A program made the position numbers and the translations under genes. The notes under the pieces are model-generated. The model saw only the letters and a list, made by a program, of their open reading frames with translations, was not told the origin of the DNA and did no database searches. This document shows, piece after piece, positions 26,249 through 35,295 of a stretch of 64,000 bases of DNA; position 1 is the stretch's first letter; each line of letters starts with the position of its first letter. Origin of the DNA: an uncultured Paracoccaceae bacterium (GTDB lineage Bacteria; Pseudomonadota; Alphaproteobacteria; Rhodobacterales; Rhodobacteraceae); the NCBI GenBank assembly GCA_947495795.1, contig CANMAI010000002.1, positions 310,001 to 374,000 of the forward strand, given 5' to 3'.

Positions 26249-26716
26249 TTAGAAGATGTTAAGGCTGAGATAGGCATTTTCATTGCCAACAAGAAAATAG
26301 ACTGCGCACGCATTTTGATCAGAAGGGCAGATTGTGCCGGGGCCTAACACCATGTCTGTTCGATAAAGGGTATAGGTCGAAAAATCCGGCTGCCAGCTCT
26401 CGTCTGAGAAAATAAGGCCGAATTCCTGTTTATAGTAGTTCTGATCGGCTGCATCGGCAATTTTGAGGCCACAGGTGGCGCTAAGGTTTGTGAGATCCAA
26501 TACTTTTGCCGGTTGAACCCGCCAGAACGCTCCCGCGTCTGCAAAGAGAAGCGGATAAACAACCTCTCGCGGTTTGTCGAAAGTCGGGGAATGAATCGTA
26601 CATCGCTCCGCGAAGGCTGAAGCTGAGTTCTTAAGCTTGCGATGTGCATCAATCCGGCAACCAAAGACGGCTAGAACTATCAGCAATACCGTCGCGACTA
26701 TGGTTCGCAACATCAT
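26249..26716 (-). CDS. Small exported or lipoprotein-like protein, unknown function
   Basis: This 155-residue protein has an N-terminal hydrophobic segment (MLRTIVATVLLIVLAVFGCR). AVFGC resembles a lipobox but the -1 Gly/-3 Val context is imperfect. The mature part contains five further Cys (ERCTI, ATCGL, TICPS, NACAV) and a patterned beta region (FGLIFSDESWQPDFSTYTLYRTDMV). AT content is higher than in the neighbours. It starts 15 bases after the RND permease stop on the same strand, so it may be the third gene of that operon. No family recognised. Confidence 0.62.
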   Translation of the reverse strand: MMLRTIVATVLLIVLAVFGCRIDAHRKLKNSASAFAERCTIHSPTFDKPREVVYPLLFADAGAFWRVQPAKVLDLTNLSATCGLKIADAADQNYYKQEFGLIFSDESWQPDFSTYTLYRTDMVLGPGTICPSDQNACAVYFLVGNENAYLSLNIF

Positions 26717-26731
26717 AGGATCGCTCAGGCC

Positions 26732-29700
26732 TTATTCCGCTGCGCGGGGTTTTCCGGTGAAGATCGGTTGGTCGAGCCGGATGACCGGCTCTTCCTCGAT
26801 CCACTCCACATCTTCTGCGGGTGATTTACGCGCACTGCGGGCCAGCGCACGATCCCGCGCAAGACGGCTCTCGCTGCCACGGATATTGGCCAGTGTGAAA
26901 ATCCAGAGGCCGTAGGCACCCTTGCCTGCCCAGATACGTACCGACAAGAGGGCGGGTGTGACGATCAGCGTCAGAACCGTCGCGAGGCCGAGGCCGAAGA
27001 CGACTGCCGTGGCGAGCTGCTTCCACCAGAGCGATGTAGGTGCATCGAGCGTGTAGCCGCCTCCGAAGAAATCGACCGAGAGGCCGAACATCATCGGAGC
27101 GAGGCCCGCCATTGTGGTGATAGTTGTCAGCAGAACGGGGCGAATGCGTGCCTCGGCCGTGCGGGTGATGGCCTCAAGCCTTGGCATATATTTCGAATAT
27201 TCCTGATAGGTGTCGATCAGCACGATATTGTTGTTCACGACGATCCCGGCAAGGGCCACGATGCCCGTGCCCGTCATGATGATCGAGAAGGGCTGGCCCA
27301 TAACGAGCATGCCGATCAGGCAACCGGTAACGGACATGATCACCGCCAGCAGTACAAGCACGGAATTGTAGATCGAATTGAACTGCGCGAGGAGGATCAC
27401 AAACATGAGACCGAGTGCGCCCATGAAGGCGGATTGCAGGAACGCCTGGCTCTCTGCCTCATCCTCCTGATCGCCCGTCCATTCGTAGGAAATGCTGCCC
27501 GGCAGGCCCGCCTGATCGAGCCAGGAAGTGAGAACCCCGATCCGCTCGCCCGGGGTGACGACATCGCGCCGCCATGTGCCGGCTGCGAGCCGTTCGGACC
27601 ATTCGGTGCTGGCATCCACTTCGTCCGCCGCCAGAATTTGCGTCTCGTCGGTCACCTCTCCCAGATCGTCAAGCTTTGTGAGTTTTACGAGGTCCGCTTC
27701 GATATCGGCCTTGATATCGAAATGGCGCGCTCCATCCACGCGGTCGATCTGGCCGAGCTTGGCAACAGGTTTGCGGGAAATGAAGTTGGCCAGCGGCACG
27801 AGGCCCTCGGTGGTGCGCACGCGCAATGTGTCGAGCGTTGAGAGGAGGCGATCTTCTTCGGGCAGACGCACGCGGATATCAATCTCTTCGTCCGAGCTGT
27901 CAACGCGCATTGTATCGAGCGTGAGGCCGCGTGTGACCAACTGGACCATCGCGCCAACGGTTGCGACATCGGCACCAAAGCGGCCCGCCTTCTCCACATC
28001 CACGTCAATCTGCCAGTCGATGCCGGGGAGGGGGCGCGTGTCTTCCACATCCTTGAGGCCCTCGAGACCTTCAAAGTGATCGCGCGCCATCGCTGTTGTC
28101 GCGAGCAATTCCTCCCAGTTCGTACCCTTGAGGCGAAGATGGACGGGTTTGCCGGTGGCGGGGCCCATTGCGGCCTCCGATATCTCGGCCTCAATGCCCG
28201 GCACTTCTGCAAGGCGACGGTTGATCTCTTCAAGGATGGGCACACCACGGCCTTCGGGGCCGAGGGCGTAGCGTTCCTGCCAAGGATCAAGCTCGATCTG
28301 AACCTGACCCACCGCATCATTTGGAGCAGCGGCGCCGCCGACATTCTGGTTCAGCCCGCCCGCACCTGCGAAGGCAAAGATGGATTTCACGCCCGGAACT
28401 TCCGCGATGATGCCTTCGACCTCGCGGACGAAGGCATCCTTTTCCTCGAGGCTGAGATTGCCACGTGCGCGGACATACGCAATCGCGCGTTCCGGCTCTG
28501 TTTCGACAAAGAACTCGACGCCATTATTGTTCTGCCCGAAATAGCCGAAGACGTTGAAAACAAAGAAGGCCACGGCGATTATGGAGACGAACGGCATGAT
28601 CGGATTGCCGGAAATGAAATGTATGAAGTGGCCGAATAGCGAACGACGGTATCCGGCTTTGCCTACCTTTTCTTTTGGTTTCGGCAGTATGGAGCCGCCG
28701 ATCATGGAGAGCGCCATCCAGGAGAGCGCGAAGAGCGCGAAACCTGGCAAAAGCTGGCCACGGAGCATCATCATGAAGCCCGTGAAGAGGGCTGCAATCG
28801 GGATGAGGGCGAGCAGCGCACGCACGAGCCAAGGCATGGAGGCGCGCAGTTTGTCCGAGGAGCGCGTGATAATCCGGGAAAGGCGGCCCGCGATACCGCC
28901 GACAACGGGGAGATAGACAAGTGCTACCACGAGTGAGGCGGACAGCACGAAGATTAGGGTGACGGGCAGATTGCCCATGAACTCACCGGCGACACCCGGC
29001 CAGAAAAGCATCGGAAGGAAGGCGCAGAGTGTAGTGGCCGTGGAAGAGATGATGGGCCAGAACATGCGTTTGGCCGCTGCCGCGTAGGCCCGCATGGGGC
29101 CGATACCGCGCCGGATTTCCTTATCTGCATATTCAACGACCACGATGGCGCCATCCACCAGCATGCCGACCGCGAGGATCAGGCCGAACATAACGATGTT
29201 GGAGATGGCCATGCCGAAGACGTTCAGCAGGGCAAAGCAGAGGAGGAATGACGTGGGAATTGAAAAGCCAACGAGCAATGCAGAGCGAATGCCGAGGGAG
29301 GCGAGAACGACGATCATCACGAGCGCAATCGCGGTGAGAACGGAGGCCTCCAACTGGCTGACCATGCTATCCACCTCGGTGGAGGTATCCATCGAAAAAT
29401 CGACGCGGATGGCATCGCGCAACTCTTCGGGCCATTCGGCAACGGAGGCGCGCACCTGTTCCCGCACCAGTTTCGACGTCTCGATAACGTTGAAGCCCTT
29501 GCGCTTGACAACTTGAAGCGCCACCGTTTTCTCGCCGTTATAACGTGCAGTACCTTCCTGATCTTCGAAGGTCAGGCGGATATTGGCCAAGTCACCAAGT
29601 GTGATCACGCGGTCTCCATCCGTCTTTACGGGAAGGGCGTATACATCCGTGACATCATCAAAAGCGGAGGGGATTTTTACCGAGAAGGTGCCGGTTGGGC

Positions 29701-30358
29701 CGCGCACTTCCCCTGCGGCGATAAGCTGGTTGTTGTTGACAACAACGTTCAGGAGTTCGCCCGCCGTAACGTTATAGGCTTCGAGTTTCAGTGGATCGAT
29801 CAGAACCTCGACCATCTCGTCGCGCTGGCCTGCGAGGCCTGCTTCAAGCACGGGTGCCATCGCCTCCACATCGTCCTGCAAGTCTTTGACAACGCGCAAT
29901 AGAGTGCGCTCCGGCACAGCACCTGAAAGAGAAACTACAAGAATTGGGAATTCGGAGAAATTGATCTCGTTGATGGAGTATTGCTCCGCACCATCGGGAA
30001 ACTCGGCCTCAGCCTGGTTCACCTTGTCGCGGACATCAGCGAGGGTGGCAGATTTATCCCAACCAAACTCGAACTCCATCACGACGCCCGCGTATCCTTC
30101 TGCGGCCGTGGCTGAGATCTGCTTTAACCCATCAAGATCGCGGAGGTTTGTCTCCAACGGTTTGACGAGGAGTTTTTCGGCGTCTTCGGCGGAAATTCCG
30201 GGAAAGGGGACGGAGACGAAGAGGACGGGAACCTCGATATCTGGCTCACCCTCCTTCGGAAGGCCCACATAGGAATAAACACCTGCGGCGATTGAAAGGA
30301 TCACGAAGGCGAGGATCATCCGCGCCCGGCCGGAGGCCCAATCGACGATGCCTGTCAT
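26732..30358 (-). CDS. RND-superfamily efflux permease
   Basis: Proton-driven inner-membrane pump of the AcrB-like type. The ATG at 30358 overlaps the adaptor stop (ATGA), giving 1208 residues. The usual pattern is seen: TM1 near residue 15, a large periplasmic domain (GISAEDAEKLLVKPLE), then TMs 2-6 with GMLVDGAIVVVEYADKEIRRG, a second periplasmic domain, and TMs 8-12 with GTGIVALAGIVVNNNIVLID. It is ~160 residues longer than AcrB, with extra hydrophobic segments between TM6 and TM7 (about 510-640: LLALIPIAALFTGFMM, GFALFALSWMALSMIGG). No outer-membrane channel gene is adjacent, so it must share one. Substrate unknown. Confidence 0.92.
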   Translation of the reverse strand: MTGIVDWASGRARMILAFVILSIAAGVYSYVGLPKEGEPDIEVPVLFVSVPFPGISAEDAEKLLVKPLETNLRDLDGLKQISATAAEGYAGVVMEFEFGWDKSATLADVRDKVNQAEAEFPDGAEQYSINEINFSEFPILVVSLSGAVPERTLLRVVKDLQDDVEAMAPVLEAGLAGQRDEMVEVLIDPLKLEAYNVTAGELLNVVVNNNQLIAAGEVRGPTGTFSVKIPSAFDDVTDVYALPVKTDGDRVITLGDLANIRLTFEDQEGTARYNGEKTVALQVVKRKGFNVIETSKLVREQVRASVAEWPEELRDAIRVDFSMDTSTEVDSMVSQLEASVLTAIALVMIVVLASLGIRSALLVGFSIPTSFLLCFALLNVFGMAISNIVMFGLILAVGMLVDGAIVVVEYADKEIRRGIGPMRAYAAAAKRMFWPIISSTATTLCAFLPMLFWPGVAGEFMGNLPVTLIFVLSASLVVALVYLPVVGGIAGRLSRIITRSSDKLRASMPWLVRALLALIPIAALFTGFMMMLRGQLLPGFALFALSWMALSMIGGSILPKPKEKVGKAGYRRSLFGHFIHFISGNPIMPFVSIIAVAFFVFNVFGYFGQNNNGVEFFVETEPERAIAYVRARGNLSLEEKDAFVREVEGIIAEVPGVKSIFAFAGAGGLNQNVGGAAAPNDAVGQVQIELDPWQERYALGPEGRGVPILEEINRRLAEVPGIEAEISEAAMGPATGKPVHLRLKGTNWEELLATTAMARDHFEGLEGLKDVEDTRPLPGIDWQIDVDVEKAGRFGADVATVGAMVQLVTRGLTLDTMRVDSSDEEIDIRVRLPEEDRLLSTLDTLRVRTTEGLVPLANFISRKPVAKLGQIDRVDGARHFDIKADIEADLVKLTKLDDLGEVTDETQILAADEVDASTEWSERLAAGTWRRDVVTPGERIGVLTSWLDQAGLPGSISYEWTGDQEDEAESQAFLQSAFMGALGLMFVILLAQFNSIYNSVLVLLAVIMSVTGCLIGMLVMGQPFSIIMTGTGIVALAGIVVNNNIVLIDTYQEYSKYMPRLEAITRTAEARIRPVLLTTITTMAGLAPMMFGLSVDFFGGGYTLDAPTSLWWKQLATAVVFGLGLATVLTLIVTPALLSVRIWAGKGAYGLWIFTLANIRGSESRLARDRALARSARKSPAEDVEWIEEEPVIRLDQPIFTGKPRAAE

Positions 30359-31470
30359 TGGATTACCTTTCCGTCTTCGCCGCGGTAGCTTGGTGTGATC
30401 AAGCGGCCATCCACCACGAAATCCTGACCGACCACGATCACTTCCACCCTGTCCGGCAGGCCTGTGAGCCACATGCCTCTGGGATCATCGCGGATCACCT
30501 GCACGGGCATGAACCGTGCAACACCATCCACATGGGCCCGAATTCCAAGTGTGCCTTCGTCGTTCAAAGTAAGTGCCGATTGGGGCAGTAGGTGGCCCTT
30601 GGCGCCTTCAAGCCCGATCAGAATATCGACGCTCACGCCGTCTCTGATGGAACTGTCGGGGTTTGGTACTTCAACCTCAACTTCGAATGTGCGGGTAAGC
30701 AGATCAGCGGAGCGGGAGATAAAGCTGACCTTGCCAACCACTTCACGGCCGGAGGACAGGCGGCCACCCGCCTGTGCACCAAGTGCGAGTTTATCAACCT
30801 CAAGTTCGGGGACGTATCCCACAAGCTTGATCGGATCGAGGGCGATCAGAGTGCCGCATGGAGAACCGGGCTGCAGGAGAGAGCCAAGTTCTGCGGTGTC
30901 GCTCTCCAGAATGCCCGCGAAAGGCGCGCGAATTTCCAGCCGTTCGATTTCCTTCTCTGCCTGCGAAACCATCGCCTCGGCACTTTCCAACGCGGCCCGG
31001 CTGGAAATTGCGGATGTTTCCGACTGGAACCCACGCTCTGCCAGTTTGGTCGCTGTATCGTTATTGTTCATTGCCTCGGTGCGCTTGGCCTTGGCTTCCG
31101 CAAGCAATGCGAGGCGCGTTCCCGGATCGAGTTCGCACATCATATCACCCGCCTCAAGCGTGGAGCCTTTGGAAATGGGTTCTGAAACCACGAGGCCTGA
31201 AGTTTCGGACTTTATCTCGACGTTGCGCGCCGCCTCCGTTCGGCCGGAGAGCACAAGCCCGCTCTGCACCACCTGGCCTTCGGATATCTGCACCACAACG
31301 CTCACCGGCCCATCTGCTGAGGCTGTGGTTACCTGATCTCCAAGCGGTTCCTCGGTCGTTTGGGCAACAGTCTCTCCGTTGGCGAAGGCCTTCAGTGCAT
31401 CACGCTCCATGATCACGCCATACAGAACAACGGCCACGAGGCAGGCTGTAAAAAAAGGTAGGAAGCGCAT
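30355..31470 (-). CDS. RND efflux periplasmic adaptor (membrane fusion protein)
   Basis: Periplasmic adaptor linking the RND pump to an outer-membrane channel. I use the ATG at 31470 (MRFLPFFTACLVAVVLYGVI as a membrane/signal segment); a TTG at 31497 is possible and would add nine polar residues. The HlyD-like layout is visible: a lipoyl half (SGRTEAARNVEIKSETSGLV), an alpha-hairpin (~125-180, ALLAEAKAKRTEAM...ALESAEAMVSQAEKEIERL), the second lipoyl half (IRAPFAGILESDTAELG), then beta-barrel and membrane-proximal domains. It overlaps the pump gene by four bases, ensuring coupled translation. Confidence 0.9.
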   Translation of the reverse strand: MRFLPFFTACLVAVVLYGVIMERDALKAFANGETVAQTTEEPLGDQVTTASADGPVSVVVQISEGQVVQSGLVLSGRTEAARNVEIKSETSGLVVSEPISKGSTLEAGDMMCELDPGTRLALLAEAKAKRTEAMNNNDTATKLAERGFQSETSAISSRAALESAEAMVSQAEKEIERLEIRAPFAGILESDTAELGSLLQPGSPCGTLIALDPIKLVGYVPELEVDKLALGAQAGGRLSSGREVVGKVSFISRSADLLTRTFEVEVEVPNPDSSIRDGVSVDILIGLEGAKGHLLPQSALTLNDEGTLGIRAHVDGVARFMPVQVIRDDPRGMWLTGLPDRVEVIVVGQDFVVDGRLITPSYRGEDGKVIQ

Positions 31471-31754
31471 GTCTTTGTCTTTCGGTCGGTTCGTCAAAAA
31501 GTGATCGGCTCTGTGAAGAGGAACGCGGGCACATCATGGGTACGAAACAAATGAGCAGGCGGACCACTTTTGCGGCCACTGCCTGACTGCAGCATGTAAG
31601 CGGTTCTTACTTGAGGATCAACCTTGCCGCCTTGTTTTGCCCATAATTCGTGCAAAAACGCACACTACTCTCCGAATTCGCCCGGTGGTTTCGCGCTTGG
31701 CATCCCCTCCGGCCCCGGTTTATGGTCCGCCAGACGTTTGCGGAGGAGAGTTGA

Positions 31755-32444
31755 GTGTCTGAGAGCGATTCCTTTCTCGATGAGGTGACCGAAGAAGTTC
31801 GCCGGGACAGGCTTTTGAAAGTGCTGCGCAGGTATGCCGTGTGGATCGGGGCTGGTGTTGTGCTGCTTGTGGGCGGTATCGGCGTCAACGAATACCTTAA
31901 GAACAAGGCGGAAACGGACGCACAAGCGCGCGGCGATGCGATGTTGGCCGCGCTGACAGAAGAGGATGCCGCCGCTCGGGAAGCGGGTTTGCAGGCGCTT
32001 GTGGCAGAGGGCGGTCAGGCCGAAGTTCTGGCCCGATTGCAGCTTGCCGCTGTTCAGGCCACCGAGGGCAAAACCGCCGATGCAGCGACAACGCTCGAAT
32101 CTGTTGCGACGAACACGGACACTCCGCAGATTTTCGCCGATCTTGCACGGCTGAAGATTGTGATGCTTGGAGCGGGTGAGATGCCTGCAGAGGAACGCAG
32201 CACAATTCTGGAGCAATTGACGGTTGTGGGTCATCCCTTCCGTGATCTGGCACTGGAGCAGAAGGCTTTGATGGCCGTTGAGGCGGGTGAGATGGAAGCG
32301 GCGCTGGAGATCTTTCAGGGATTGGCTGTTTCCGAGACGGTTTCTGCCGCTGCGCAAGACAGGGCGGTGCGCATGATTACGGCGCTTGGCGGAGAGATCC
32401 CTCTGCCGGGAACAGATGAGTTGCCGACTGCGACGGATGGATAA
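31755..32444 (+). CDS. YfgM-like membrane protein with TPR-like domain
   Basis: This 229-residue protein starts at a GTG. It has a cytoplasmic N-terminus (SESDSFLDEVTEEVRRDRL), one TM (~30-48: VWIGAGVVLLVGGIGVNEYL), and a periplasmic helical Ala-rich domain resembling TPR repeats. This matches YfgM, the SecYEG-associated periplasmic chaperone helper. Synteny strongly supports it: yfgM-bamB-der is the same order as in Escherichia coli. The bamB start lies only a few bases after the stop. Bears the tetratricopeptide-like annotation in most relatives. Confidence 0.82.
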   Translation: MSESDSFLDEVTEEVRRDRLLKVLRRYAVWIGAGVVLLVGGIGVNEYLKNKAETDAQARGDAMLAALTEEDAAAREAGLQALVAEGGQAEVLARLQLAAVQATEGKTADAATTLESVATNTDTPQIFADLARLKIVMLGAGEMPAEERSTILEQLTVVGHPFRDLALEQKALMAVEAGEMEAALEIFQGLAVSETVSAAAQDRAVRMITALGGEIPLPGTDELPTATDG

Positions 32445-32450
32445 GTGTAC

Positions 32451-33776
32451 ATGACCCGAGTTTTTGTTTCGCCGATGCGCACGGCACACCTTTTCCCGCT
32501 GGCACTTCTGGCGCTTGCCGCCTGTAGCGAACCAGAGATCATTCTGCCCGGAGAGCGCGAACCTGTGCGCCCCGAGGCTGCGAGTGTGGACGAAGCGGCG
32601 GAGCCTTCGGGCCCTGTGCCGCTTTCCATTCCGGCAGCGCGGCAGAATACAGAATGGACGCATGTGCGTGGCTCGAGCGTGCATCTGCCCGGTCACCTGG
32701 TGCTTTCGGCCACACCGCGCCGTGTGTGGAGCACGTCAATCGGTTCCGGCAATGCCAAACGCAACCGTCTTGTCTCTACACCCATAGTGGCGGAGGGCCG
32801 GATCTATACCCTCGATTCCACCTCTGGAGCGCGGGCGATAAGCCCTCAGGGCCGTGTGCTTTGGCAGACGGATCTGACGGCTGAGGGTGAGCGGGCGGCT
32901 GAAGGCTTCGGTGGCGGCTTCGCCTATGATGCAGGTGCGCTGATTGCGACAACCGGCTTTGGCGAGGTTCTGCGGCTTGACCCAGCCACAGGTGTAATCC
33001 TTTGGCGGCGATTGCTGGATGGCGCGATGCGCGCAGCTCCTGCCGTTTCCGAAGGTAGGATTGTGGCCATTTCCCGCAATGATGTGGCCTATGGGCTGGA
33101 TGCGGAAACCGGAGAGCTTGAATGGCGGATTTCCGGCGTAGGGCAGGGCGCTGGCCTTCTGGGCGGCGCAAGCCCCGCCATCCGTGGCCCGGTGGCCGTG
33201 ATCCCGTTCCAATCTGGTGAAGTGACGGCAGCGCTTGTGCGTTCTGGCAGGCGCGTGTGGAGTGCTGCGGTTTCCGGCGGGCGGCGCGAATTTGTGCGGA
33301 GCCGGATCGGTGATATTTCCGGTGATCCCGTGATCGACAACGATATCGTCTACGCGGCCAGCCAGGCAGGCCGCCTTGTGGCGCTTGACAGACGTTCTGG
33401 TGAGAGGCTCTGGACGCAGCAGGATGGAGCTTATGGCCCGGCTTTGCCCGTGGGCGGCGATCTTTTCATTGTCAGTGATATTGGTGAGTTGATCAGGCTG
33501 AGGGCAGAAACGGGAGAGGTTGTATGGCGCTCGCCGTTGCCCGAATGGGTTCGGCCAGACAGGCGTAAGGAGGCCGTTGCGCATTTCGGGCCACTTCTGG
33601 CCGGCGGGCGGCTGATTGTGGCCTCCGGCGACGGAGAGTTGCGCAGCTACAATCCCCTTTCGGGTGCGTTTCTCGGATCGGTCGATATTCCTGGTGGTGC
33701 TGCGGCGGCACCGGCAATCGCCAATGGCGTGCTCTACATCATCTCTCGTCGCGGAGACCTGCACGCCTTTCAATAG
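32451..33776 (+). CDS. bamB: Outer membrane assembly lipoprotein BamB (PQQ-type beta-propeller)
   Basis: Subunit of the BAM complex that inserts outer-membrane barrels. I use the ATG at 32451; GTG 32445 and ATG 32475 are alternatives. The lipobox LAAC, after HLFPLALLALAAC, predicts lipidation of Cys about 24 residues in, then a periplasmic domain. Repeated blades show the PQQ/BamB pattern with Trp and Gly-Glu turns: AISPQGRVLWQTDL, LDPATGVILWRRLLDGA, LDAETGELEWRISG, LDRRSGERLWTQQDG, LRAETGEVVWRSPLPEW, and a final YIISRRGDLHAFQ. There are about 436-441 residues. Translationally close to the yfgM-like gene; der follows after 78 bases. Confidence 0.9.
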   Translation: MTRVFVSPMRTAHLFPLALLALAACSEPEIILPGEREPVRPEAASVDEAAEPSGPVPLSIPAARQNTEWTHVRGSSVHLPGHLVLSATPRRVWSTSIGSGNAKRNRLVSTPIVAEGRIYTLDSTSGARAISPQGRVLWQTDLTAEGERAAEGFGGGFAYDAGALIATTGFGEVLRLDPATGVILWRRLLDGAMRAAPAVSEGRIVAISRNDVAYGLDAETGELEWRISGVGQGAGLLGGASPAIRGPVAVIPFQSGEVTAALVRSGRRVWSAAVSGGRREFVRSRIGDISGDPVIDNDIVYAASQAGRLVALDRRSGERLWTQQDGAYGPALPVGGDLFIVSDIGELIRLRAETGEVVWRSPLPEWVRPDRRKEAVAHFGPLLAGGRLIVASGDGELRSYNPLSGAFLGSVDIPGGAAAAPAIANGVLYIISRRGDLHAFQ

Positions 33777-33854
33777 CGCCCTTTCCAAAGCGGGCCAAAC
33801 CGGCTAGGAGGCGGGCTTGCAGAGCGCCAAGCCTGCCAAAACCGGACGCATGCC

Positions 33855-35285
33855 ATGACCTTCACCCTTGCCCTTGTGGGCCGCCCGAATGTGGGGAAAT
33901 CCACGCTTTTCAACCGTTTGGTTGGCAAGCGACTGGCTTTGGTGGATGATCAACCAGGGGTGACGCGGGATTTACGCGAGGGCGATGCCCGCCTTGGGGC
34001 CATGCGCTTTACCGTGATTGATACGGCTGGGCTTGAGGAGGCAACGGATGAGAGCCTGCAAGGGCGAATGCGCAGGCTGACGGAACGTGCGGTTGATCAG
34101 GCCGATATCTGCCTCTTCATTGTAGACGCACGAGATGGCGTTCTGGCGGCCGATCATTTCTTTGCCGATATACTGCGTAAACGCGCCAAGCATGTGATCC
34201 TCGCTGCCAACAAGGCTGAGGGGCGGGCTGGCGAAAGCGGTTTTTACGATGCCTTTTCGCTGGGCCTTGGAGAACCCTTGCAACTTTCAGCAGAGCATGG
34301 CGAAGGGATGGAGGATCTCTACAGGCGGCTGGAGGAGATCAGACCGGAAGTGGAGCGTGAAGCGGAAGAGGCGGGGCTTCTGAGTGCGATCGACAACAGT
34401 GTGGATGAAGACGGCAATGCCGCCCCTCTGCCGGAAGGTCGCCCTATCCAGCTTGCGGTTGTGGGCCGCCCTAACGCCGGAAAGTCGACCCTGATCAATC
34501 GCATTATCGGTGAGGATCGGCTGCTGACCGGGCCTGAGGCAGGGATTACGCGGGATGCGATCTCTGTGAACACGACATGGGATGGGCAAAATTACCGGAT
34601 CTTTGATACGGCGGGAATGCGCAAGAAGGCCAAGGTGCAGGAAAAACTGGAGAAGCTCTCGGTTTCCGACGGGTTGCGTGCGGTCAAGTTCGCTGAAGTT
34701 GTCGTTCTCCTCCTCGATGTTCAGATCCCGTTTGAGCAGCAGGATCTGCGCATTGCCGACCTCGCGGAGCGGGAGGGTCGGGCCGTGGTGGTTGCGGTGA
34801 ACAAGTGGGATCTGGAGACAGATAAATCTAATGTGGCCAAAGCGTTGCGGGAAAATGCGGCGCGGCTGTTGCCCCAGCTAAAGGGCATGCCGGTTGTGTG
34901 GGTCTCGGCCCAAACGGGGCAGGGCTTGGATAAGCTGCAACAGGCGATCAAAGATGCCCATGCGACCTGGAACAGCCGGATTTCTACTGCACGGCTCAAC
35001 CGGTGGCTGGCGGATGAGATTTCCGCGCATCCGCCACCGGCACCGGGAGGGCGGCGGATACGGCTGCGTTACATGACGCAGATCAAAACCCGGCCACCTA
35101 CCTTTGTGCTTTTCTGCTCTATCCCCGAGGCTTTGCCGGATAGTTACAAGCGGTTTCTTGTCAATGGATTGCGGCGCGACTTTGATCTGCCGGGAACGCC
35201 CATCCGGCTGTTCCTGAGAGCGGGTGAAAACCCTTACAAGGACAAGAAAAAGCGCCAACCGAATACGTTGGACAAGCACAAGTGA
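33855..35285 (+). CDS. der: GTPase Der (EngA), ribosome assembly factor
   Basis: Essential GTPase for 50S subunit maturation. The 476 residues contain two G domains: [14 protein letters not shown] at residues ~8-21 and [14 protein letters not shown] near 205. The G3 motifs are DTAGLE and DTAGMR, and the G4 motifs are NKAE and NKWD. The C-terminal KH-like domain (~365-460) has [10 protein letters not shown] and [15 protein letters not shown]. The tandem G domains plus KH tail identify Der uniquely. Only 10 bases separate its stop from that of the convergent peptide-transport ATPase. Confidence 0.97.
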   Translation: MTFTLALVGRPNVGKSTLFNRLVGKRLALVDDQPGVTRDLREGDARLGAMRFTVIDTAGLEEATDESLQGRMRRLTERAVDQADICLFIVDARDGVLAADHFFADILRKRAKHVILAANKAEGRAGESGFYDAFSLGLGEPLQLSAEHGEGMEDLYRRLEEIRPEVEREAEEAGLLSAIDNSVDEDGNAAPLPEGRPIQLAVVGRPNAGKSTLINRIIGEDRLLTGPEAGITRDAISVNTTWDGQNYRIFDTAGMRKKAKVQEKLEKLSVSDGLRAVKFAEVVVLLLDVQIPFEQQDLRIADLAEREGRAVVVAVNKWDLETDKSNVAKALRENAARLLPQLKGMPVVWVSAQTGQGLDKLQQAIKDAHATWNSRISTARLNRWLADEISAHPPPAPGGRRIRLRYMTQIKTRPPTFVLFCSIPEALPDSYKRFLVNGLRRDFDLPGTPIRLFLRAGENPYKDKKKRQPNTLDKHK

Positions 35286-35295
35286 CGTCCCGGTT

